Below are positions 10,519 to 19,400 of a stretch of DNA of 64,000 bases, in pieces (the first letter of the stretch is position 1; each line of letters opens with the position of its first letter). The position numbers and the translations under genes were made by a program. Under the pieces are notes generated by a model. The model saw only the letters and a list, made by a program, of their open reading frames with translations. It was not told the DNA's origin and made no database searches. Origin of the DNA: Sergeia podlipaevii (lineage: Eukaryota; Euglenozoa; Kinetoplastea; Trypanosomatida; Trypanosomatidae); the NCBI GenBank assembly GCA_030849805.1, contig JASANZ010002203.1:1-64000 (forward strand). The letters run 5' to 3'.

Positions 10519-11145
10519 TCCTGGAGGAAGTGGCCAGCTTTCCCCTTATTTTCCCCTTTTCAATGTATACTATGCTTGATATTGATGCCGTGGAGGGAGT
10601 TAAAGAGAGAGAGAGAATATGTTGTCTTGAACGCATTGCATTTTTTTTTTTTTTGCTTTGGGACTGCTTATATTCTTCTCCTCCTTTTTTCATCTTTCTC
10701 CAGTAGAGAACATACACACATTAATGATTTTTTTTTTTAATAATCATTCCCCCTTTCTTGTCCATTGTCACCTTGCTGGACAAGCGGTTTCTCGCAATGG
10801 ATGATATCTCCTTAGTGAGAACTGATGCGTGATTGAGGTGTTGTCTTTTCAAAAGTAATGAAAATTGCCCTTCTTTTCTTTCTTTATATGATTAGCTCGA
10901 CCCTAGCATTTGGGGTGTATTTGTTGCCTCATCACGGTCACGTATAGTGCCGCTTTGACTCAGTGACGCAAAGCGATAAAGAAGTGGTCGTACTGCAATA
11001 CTGAACATATAGGAAGTCAAGAGATACACATCACGCATACACGCACACACACTCTCATACCTGTTCAAAAACACTTCCTATTTTATCTGTTTACTTTTCT
11101 TTTCTCACACCGTTTTCTCTTCGTACCTGATTTATATATATATAC
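10519..11145. other. intergenic upstream of the CCA enzyme
   Basis: Contains two pyrimidine tracts. The first (10868-10886) is followed by AG at 10894-10895. The second (about 11073-11128) runs almost to the ATG with no AG after it until codon 2. The stretch 10896-11145 contains no ATG, so it can serve as a 250-base leader. Confidence 0.55.
10868..10895 (+). promoter_or_regulatory. candidate spliced-leader acceptor for the CCA enzyme gene
   Basis: A pyrimidine-rich run followed by ATTAG (AG 10894-10895). It is the nearest good tract with an AG upstream of the ATG at 11146; later AGs at 11011-11023 lack a good tract. Confidence 0.4.
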
Positions 11146-12759
11146 ATGCAGACAGCTCCAAAGGTGCTGTGCCTAGAGCGTGCCATCCCAGCTGCTCACC
11201 AGAGTGTATTTGCCTGTCTTTTGCGAGTAAATGAAGAGAGTGGTCTCAACACCATCTTGCGCGTAGCCGGAGGCTGGGTGCGAGACATTCTGCTAGATCG
11301 CCATTCTAATGATATTGACATCGCAATTGAGTCGCCAATTACGGCACCGGTGTCAGGCGAGCAGTTTGCACATGCGATAGCAGCGTTCCAAGCCGCACAA
11401 GGGGATCGCGCCCGCACTGTCTCCGTCATACGTGCAAATCCTGCTCTCTCAAAGCATATCGAAACGGCGACTGTGTGCGTGCATGACATTCCTGTCGAGT
11501 TCTGTGCCCTCCGCACGGACAGCTACACGTCAGACTCTCGTATTCCTCAAGTGCGCTCAGCGACACCACTCGAGGACGCACTGCGTCGCGACTTCACTAT
11601 CAACGCGCTCTTCTACAATTTGCACACTGGCTGTGTGGAAGACTACACTACAGGCTTGGAGGACCTTCAAGCACGTCGCATTCGTTGTCCATTAGACCCT
11701 CAGGAAACTTTCACGGATGATCCTCTGCGGCTGCTTCGCGGCGTGCGCTTCGTCGGTCAGCTCGGTGATCTCGACTTTGTGCTCGACCCTTCTATCGCCG
11801 CGTGTGTGGATGACAAGCTTCTTGCTGTGCTGCAGCATAAGGTGTCGCGTGAGAGGATTGGAAAGGAGTTCACCAAGATGATGTCCGGTGCGCAGCCGCA
11901 GAAGTGTGTTGACATTTTGCTCTCAACGGGTTTACTCCACAGCACGGTGCTGGTGGAGGTGTATATGAAAACCATTCCAGGCCGCAAGCAGGCGTCTGCA
12001 GAGATTGACCATGTTGCTCGCCTCGTTGACGCTGCCGGGGATGCGGCGACGTCGAGCGCACAGATGGCATTGCTGGCTCAACTTAACGCACGCGTCACGC
12101 CGCTCTTCTCTGGCACAGACGCGGCTGTTTCACTTGACGGTGAACCTGAGTGGAAGCTGGCGGCCGTGCTGTTTGAGCTTGTGCTGCCCTTCTTGCGCGG
12201 TCTTTCTTCCGTTGAGCTTGAGCCTCGACTGTATGCGGTGTGCGTGAACGGCCTTAAGCTGCCTCTTGCTACACACCACGCAGTGCGCAGGATGCTCGAT
12301 TGCTACAACATACTTCTGCGCGAGCAGCTTTCCGCGTCAGAGTTGTGCTCTCCAGGGCTGTTGCTTGACTCTGTCAAGATGAAGTTGTTTGCCGCCTTGG
12401 AGGTGATGAACGACCCTCACGTGTTTGCAGATGCCTTTAAGGTTGTGCTGCTCACTTATCTTGCCGTAGACGGCGGACTCCTCCCTCAGCACAAGCAGAA
12501 CCTACATCCCGCTTTGGCGAAGGAGATATTTGTGGTAGCGTGGGGTAACGTGGAGCAGCATCCAGAGGTGCTCGGTGCGTATGCGCTGCAGCTTCCGCTG
12601 AAGGGGAACGAATTGCACACGATCGCTAAAGTGCCGGCGAAGGAGATAGGACCTACGCTGCTGGAGATCAGACGGCGGATGGTGTTGAACCCGAGCCTCA
12701 CCCGTGATGATGTAGTGGCATGGCTCACTGAGCAGCGAGGCTGCTCGCAGGAGCAGTAG
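11146..12759 (+). CDS. CCA1: CCA-adding tRNA nucleotidyltransferase
   Basis: A 537-residue class II tRNA nucleotidyltransferase, which adds or repairs the 3' CCA end of tRNAs without a nucleic acid template. Visible motifs: AGGWVRD (41-47) and the metal-binding DxD (D56, D58) of the nucleotidyltransferase fold; RRDFTINAL (147-155); and the base-recognition region DDPLRLLRGVRF (191-202). The rest is the helical neck, body and tail. The length is slightly above the usual 400-500. Trypanosomatids must mature both cytosolic tRNAs and tRNAs imported into the mitochondrion, so one gene may serve both places; the N-terminus is not a clear presequence. The next in-frame Met lies well beyond the active site, so the ATG at 11146 must be the start. 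Confidence 0.96.
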   Translation: MQTAPKVLCLERAIPAAHQSVFACLLRVNEESGLNTILRVAGGWVRDILLDRHSNDIDIAIESPITAPVSGEQFAHAIAAFQAAQGDRARTVSVIRANPALSKHIETATVCVHDIPVEFCALRTDSYTSDSRIPQVRSATPLEDALRRDFTINALFYNLHTGCVEDYTTGLEDLQARRIRCPLDPQETFTDDPLRLLRGVRFVGQLGDLDFVLDPSIAACVDDKLLAVLQHKVSRERIGKEFTKMMSGAQPQKCVDILLSTGLLHSTVLVEVYMKTIPGRKQASAEIDHVARLVDAAGDAATSSAQMALLAQLNARVTPLFSGTDAAVSLDGEPEWKLAAVLFELVLPFLRGLSSVELEPRLYAVCVNGLKLPLATHHAVRRMLDCYNILLREQLSASELCSPGLLLDSVKMKLFAALEVMNDPHVFADAFKVVLLTYLAVDGGLLPQHKQNLHPALAKEIFVVAWGNVEQHPEVLGAYALQLPLKGNELHTIAKVPAKEIGPTLLEIRRRMVLNPSLTRDDVVAWLTEQRGCSQEQ

Positions 12760-13460
12760 GACGTTCTCTGATTGGCCACTTTTTTTTGTTTCTGAATTTT
12801 TGCTGCTCATACTGAACAGAGTGAGATGGAAGTAAGAGGGGAGAAAAGTTTACTAGTTGCAACGGCGATAGTTGCGTCTGCATTTTTTCGCTTTAATTTT
12901 TGTGAAGAACGAGAGACGAGGATGTGGGAGAGGACTCAGTGTATATGTTCTTTTTATTGACGGTGTTTGTGCTTGTCCTGGTAACGCACTATTAGGTTTT
13001 TGCTGTTTGGGCAACAAATGTATCTTTATTTTTTTGTTTCTCGTTTTTTTTTTTTCTTCTTCTGTTGGTTTCCTTCTTTCAATATATATATTATTATGGC
13101 TGCATAGGTAAGTGTAGGCTTGGTGTGTATAGAGCAAATTGCTTCTCCTACCATCATTGCTGTCTAGCTTGCAGAGACAGGAAAGCAGGAATTCTTTGAG
13201 CGAGAGGTTCTTTTTTTTTTCGTAGCAAAGAATTCAAGCTAAATTCACAAAAGCGAGGGCTCTCCCTTTGCTCATAGAAACTAATTGCATAAAATTTCAC
13301 TTCAGGTTTTATACACCTGCTTCTGCATAGATATACCTATACTGAAGGTACGACGAGCGCTAGTACATACAAGAGCGCCATTTAGCTTTTCTTTCTCTGA
13401 GGAACAGAGAACTGGCCGTCAATTTTCCTTTCTTTGCGTTTAGCGTCTGGGCACTGGGAG
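12760..13460. other. intergenic
   Basis: UTR-like, T-rich. Nothing recognised apart from the splice-acceptor candidate just before 13461. Confidence 0.6.
13423..13443 (+). promoter_or_regulatory. candidate spliced-leader acceptor for the giant gene at 13461
   Basis: A pyrimidine tract (13423-13435) is followed by GCGTTTAG with AG at 13442-13443, leaving a 17-base leader. An earlier AG at 13400-13401 also follows a pyrimidine tract. Confidence 0.45.
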
Positions 13461-16400
13461 ATGAGCTTCGTTTCTCTTGAGGCGGAGCACAAGTTCCTCT
13501 GGCAAAGCGGCAAGACGGTTAGCCCTACGACGGTAGTAGCTGCGCTGAGTGCTCAGGGTACCACTAGTGCTGGTAGTGTACTCAGGTCCTCCTCTCCTTC
13601 GCAGAATAAATTGCCGTTGGCAATTGAATGCGTCCGTGAGGACAAGCACAAGTTATCTGTCTGGACAGAGCCGAAAGGCTTGGTATCCTTCAAGAAGGCT
13701 ACTGACAGGACTACCACGCATGTGCAGTCCGCTGCGCGTGACGAGGATGGCTACACGGGCGTCTTCTTTACGTATGATAGCAATCGCAGCCTCGGTTATG
13801 CTCTCATCGCACATGACGAGAAGGACCGTACTCGAGTTCTGAGAAAGCCGGCAGATTACTCTGATAAGGTGGCGGAGGTGATGGCGAGCGCCTATCCAGC
13901 GCAGGAACGCAAGACAAAGAGAGATGTGAGTCAGGCTTACTTGACGGCACGCTACACATATCTACGCAAGTGCGCCAACGGCCATGTGGTGGCTGCTCTC
14001 ATATCTACCCTGGCAGGTACTGTGTACCTGGTCACAGGCGTACTATCGTCCAAGCTTCAGTCTTTGTGGCGTAAGTGGCAGCTGGAGCCGACTGCCTGCC
14101 CAAGTGTGTCTTCGCCGCCTCCATGCGTGTACATCTGTCCCGCGGGAACGCACGTCGTACTTTATCGTGCTCAGGTGAGTGGGTCAGCCAGTACTGTCGC
14201 GAGCGCGTCTGCGACACAGAGGGCTCTCTGCAAGTTTGACCTTGTAGATCCCACTACTGGCGTCAGCAGCCCTTCTTCTTCCTCGGAGCCAGCTTCACCA
14301 CAGCGGCAATGTGTAATGATACACGAGCGTAGCTTCTGTACGGTAGGTGGCTCTAGTGACTTGGTCGAGCATCGTGCTTATCAAAGCCGCTGCTTTACTT
14401 CTGGTTCCCAACGAACCGAGGCACCCGCTTCTGTGACCTGTCTCGTTGCTGCTGAAGGCGACGACCACGCACAGGGGAGAGGACAGCAGCAGCAGCGGCA
14501 CCTACCTGCGCTGGTGTCAATTGTAGTTCCGCTTGAAGACGCCGCGTTTCTCGTTCGACTGTCGTACGCGTCAGGCGATGCCAGTCTTTGGGCGTCTTGT
14601 GCGTGCTTTGCCCAGCCAATTCCGAACCCGGTCTCTGTGTTGACAATAAGCCAAGTGCCATCCTGGCCTGAGGGGCGATTTGTATCGCTAGTACTTTCAT
14701 CCGATATGCGTCTTTTCGCTTGCGAGTCTGTTATTGGTGACGGAGAGTTTGTTGTGGGGTCATTGCAGGTGCGTTTCGGGTCCTCCACAAGTAGCTGTGT
14801 GATGGTGCCGTTGCCAGTGTCCAGTGGGTCTGCTGTGAAGCCTGTAAGTTTCGCTGCGAGGCCTCAGTTGATGGCGATGGAGCGTGGTCCGCTTCATAGC
14901 GTGCCCGTGCGCGTGCTGTGCTCGAGTGGGGTGGCTGCTATGGTGCTGTGCGTTAAGGAGGTGGCACTCCAGCAAGTACCACTAGAGCCACAGCAACAGT
15001 CGCAAGTTCAGAAGGAAGAATTACAAGTAAGGGAGCTTGCTGTGATGCAACAGGTGGCACCCGTAGCGACTGCTCCTGTCCTTGAAGCTCCCTTGGCAGT
15101 ACTTCAAGCCGCGGCTTCTGGTGATCGCGTGCAGCTGACCACAGTGTGCATGGCGGAGCTTGAAAGAGTAGCGGCCGCAACCGCGGCCGCACCGAGCAAT
15201 GATGATGATTCTACTAGGTCTGGAGGAGGTGAGGAGGACGGTATAGAACTCAGTGAGCGTAAGCAGCTGCGAGTGGCGCAGGTGTTGTTCCGGACGCTGC
15301 TGCCGGTTATTCGCTCCTTTACCCCAAAGCTGCAGTCTGGCCCCACGCAGCAAGACGTAGTGCTTGTGCAGCAGCTTTATAGCTTTGCGATGGAGTTGGC
15401 TCAGCCAAGGACGCACATGGCGTGGCAGCTGTGGTGGACGCTGACTGCGGAGTTGCAGCGAGTCTTGGCAGGAGCAGGCACTGCTGGTGCGATATACACG
15501 GACCGTTTCTTTCTTGAGTTGGCTGACATGTACCAGGCTGGCGGATACGACGCCAGGAGGAAGGAGGAAGGCAGCGATGGGAGAGAAGAATCGGGCTGCG
15601 AAGGTAGCGGGGCAGCAATTGTGAAGGCTGCTCTACAGGAGGTAATTTCTGACGAGTTACGGACCACTCTTACGGTCGCTCCTAGCGCCGCTGCAGCTGT
15701 TCCCAATGAAGTTGCATCGATGATATCGTACGTGCTTGAAGGCCTCGCTGCAGCAGCGCCTGTACTTGCGTTAGCAGAGCAGGTCACCCGCAGATGTCTC
15801 CAGACAGCGGTGTTGCCCTCCAATGGTGCCTGTGTAGTACGAGCACGGGATGGCATGGGATCGTGCGTGCATGTCATGGGTGCTGTACTGCTTGCCTCCT
15901 GTGTAGATGTGCCGCTCTATGTAGTGCAAGAAGGAGCATCCCTGATGTGGTCACTTGAGCAGTCCCAGCAGCAGCATCAGCAACAGCACTTGACGTGTGT
16001 CCGTGTTCCGGTGCAGAGTTTTACAAGTCAGAAGGAATTCGATGCCGCGCTTGTGATGGCGGCAGAGCTCTTGGCTGTGGTGGCACCTGTGCCATCGTTC
16101 ACCCTCGCAGCCCCATTCAGTGCTCTTGCGACGGCTGGCAGAGTGCACTGCCTCAGTGCGCTGTTGTGCTTGTTTGCACCGCTGCTGCGATCCTCGCTGG
16201 GGTGCAGCGCTCCTCTCGCGGAAAACACAGAACTAATGCGTGACTGTGCCGCTTCGCTGGACAACTCAGCCGAGGTGGAGGTGCGACGTGTGCTAGGGGT
16301 CTGTGGGGCCGGTGACGTGGCTCGCACGCTTTGCTACATTATGTGCACGACTCTTCCCAGCAGTGATTCTGAGGCTGGCGTGGACGCTGTGATTCACATT

Positions 16401-19400
16401 CCACTGTTTCGCACGTTAAGTGTTGCGGCGGACTTGGGGGAGTTTGCTACTGCGGCGTTGGTGTCGCTGCTCTTCTCCACCACGGAGCGGGCCTTGGCAG
16501 CGCAGAATAACTACGCCGCTGCTCTTTTACACGGCCTTCTGGAGCGGCAAGGCGTCGAGCGCAGAGCTGCCAGGGACATTGAAGAGGACTTCGCTATGAT
16601 GATTGCCGGCGTGGAGGCGGACGTCGTGGTAGCACAATGCAAGGCGCGTGCAACCGTCAGCCGAAGGCGTGCCATCGCCGTACTTGCCCACGTGCACGCG
16701 CTGTTGCCTTATCAGGCGACTGCCATTGCTTCTAGCTACGTGGATTCAGTAGATTCCTCTAGGAACCCAGCAGCTGCCCCGCATAGTGCAGGCGGTACCG
16801 CGTTATCCCGCACGCTGGTGATGTGCTTCCGCGTGCTTGCTCTGTGTCACCATTGCGCCTCTCTGGAGAGACAGATGGATGCCGCTATCCGCGTGAGCCT
16901 TGCGGCGCCAACTGTAGACACCGCTTTCACCACCTCTTCGTCTTCATCGTTGCCCCCAGCAGTGATGGCGGCGCTTCTGGGGCTCCAGGCATGTCACACG
17001 CACAACCCCCACTCCGCTCTGCCACTCATGTGGCTTCAGTGCAAGTTCGTCTGTGTTGTGCACGCAGCTCTCGGCAGTGTGTGCAGGGTCAAACCTGAGT
17101 GGACAAGCTTTTTCAGCGCTGTCGTGGAACTCTCTCGTATTCCGACGAAGGCGACACTGGCCTCACTGAAGCGTGCGGCGTGTGAGCTGCAGAGCCGGCT
17201 GAGGAAGGATATATCTAGTGCCGGCGACAAGAGCGCAGATGATGATCGCGATGATGTTGCCTTTGCCCTTGCTCAACAATGGCGTGCAAAAGCAGAGGCA
17301 CTCGTACACAATTTCATCCCTTCCACCACGATGGATCTGCTGCCTGCTCAGGAGGCTGCTGCCACTCACACCACTGCTGACTCCAAAGGACAGTCAAGGC
17401 CTCCTCAAGTCACCTATATTTTTGCACATGAGCGTGACGCCAGTGTTCCCGCTTGGTTGCACAGCCACGATGTTGCGGAGCGTCGCTTTGTCATAGACTC
17501 ACAGTGGCCAGTGCAGGTGTGGACGCTCGAGCAGCAACCCGGACTGCTGCAGGCTGTTGCCACGGATTTAGCGAAGGAGGTGGAGAAGATGGCGGCGTAT
17601 GTAAAGGAGCGGGAGGGGCAGCAACAGAGGAGTAGCCACGGTGGTCTCTCTATGGAACTGAGCAAGGCTCTCTATGAAGAAGTGTGCCAGCTTGTTCCAC
17701 CGCAGCGCTCGCTAGCGATATTAGCCTCTGAAACCACGCTTCCTCTTGCGGAGGTGGGTAACTTTAAGCCACTTGTAGCCTCTGCAGATCGTACGCAACA
17801 TGACCTCACCGGCTGTGATGAACCTCCTCAGCGAATGCAGCAGCAGCAGCAGCCCCAGGTACAACAAAAGCATCGCAATCCCGTGGTGACAGCTCCGGCC
17901 GGTGGTGTGTTCTCTGAGGACAATGTGCAGTGGTGGGAGACACCAGCAGGAGCCACACAGTCATCAGCACAGCAGGAGCAGCGGCAGGAAGTGGGGCAGC
18001 GTGGCGGTGGGTATGTGTCGGACACTGCCACCTCGTATACAACGTGCACCAGCAATCCACGCGACCGTGCGGAGGAAGGCAGTTCACGGTCGAGTGACAT
18101 GGACAAGTACGCCCGTCATCACACTGGAGAAGGCGTTTTTGGCCGTTATGGAGGCAAGGAAGGGTCAAAGTCAAAGTCTGGCAGGTGCACCTGCCGGCGC
18201 AGTCAAAGTCGCCCCATGTGCTGTTGCAGGCAGCGCCAGAACTCGAGAAGGGCAGAGGGGAAATGCTTTCACTCCCCCACAAGAGCAAGAGCAGAAGGCC
18301 CCTACTCGCTGAGTGCTCCAAACTCAGGCGGTGCTCCTGCGGGTATGCGGTTGCTTCAGTTTAACACTGTTCTGAAGCCCCCAATGGACCCTCATCGGCA
18401 CTCTCAGACAGCTCGGGGGCCGCATATGAGAGATGGGGAGAGAGAGCGGTCACCTGTGGCGCAGATGGTGGTGAGCAGAGTGCAGGACAGCAACGGAGAA
18501 GTCCCTCTGCTGCTCACCCTCGGCGGTAGCGCTGTGGGCAGAGCAAAGTCACGCCCCGCAGTGCAACTGTATGGTAACTGTGGAGGGAATTCGCTACTGG
18601 CTCAACCACTGGCTCCGCGCGAGCTGTTGAGCTGTAGAACAGCAGAGGCAGACCGACAGCCGCGTGAGGCAAGTCCTTTGCTTTTTGGTTCGGCCACTGC
18701 TCGTGTATCGCCGCGCTTTCTCAGTCCTCCGCCTCTTCCCTCGAGTGCTGTCTTTACTGCCCCACCACCCCTGTTGAAGCTCTCGCGGCACGCCTCCCCG
18801 GCGCAGTGCAACATCGGTGTTGCCTCTGTTAGTGGTCTTGCCCAGCCTCAGCATGTCTCCTATTTTCCCCAAGAGAGCACGCAGCCACAAGCGCAGCAGC
18901 CAGTACAAGGGACGCAGACATCATCTTATGGTCCAATGTGGCTTTCCCCAGAGGGTCCCGCGCCGACTGGTGTCGCTCCTCCACAAGACAACAGAAATGC
19001 CGGCGTAGAGTTGTATCCACAAGTGCCTCGCGCGCACTTCAGTCCCGCACCTGTAGTTGCTCCTACTACCACAGCACCTCCAGTGGTGACATATACGTCG
19101 CAGACAACACTCCCTATTCAGTCTCTACCACTCCCGTCTTCCCAGGAGTCGCCGGGCTGTGTTCCACCTCTTCCAACTCCACCTCTCCACCAGAGCCCGC
19201 CCATATTTTTTGGCGGCGACGCGCAGCTGGCGCAGCCGATACTGAGCCCTAGCGAGCTGGCGGACTTCAGACGTTACACCAACGAGCTGCTCTTCAATGT
19301 GGGCACCACAGGACGCTTTGTGTCACCCCCTATTCCGCCGCCACCTGCTCTCCAGCAGCAGCAGGCTGCCTTCACAAACGCCACAACGGTCCCACTAGGC

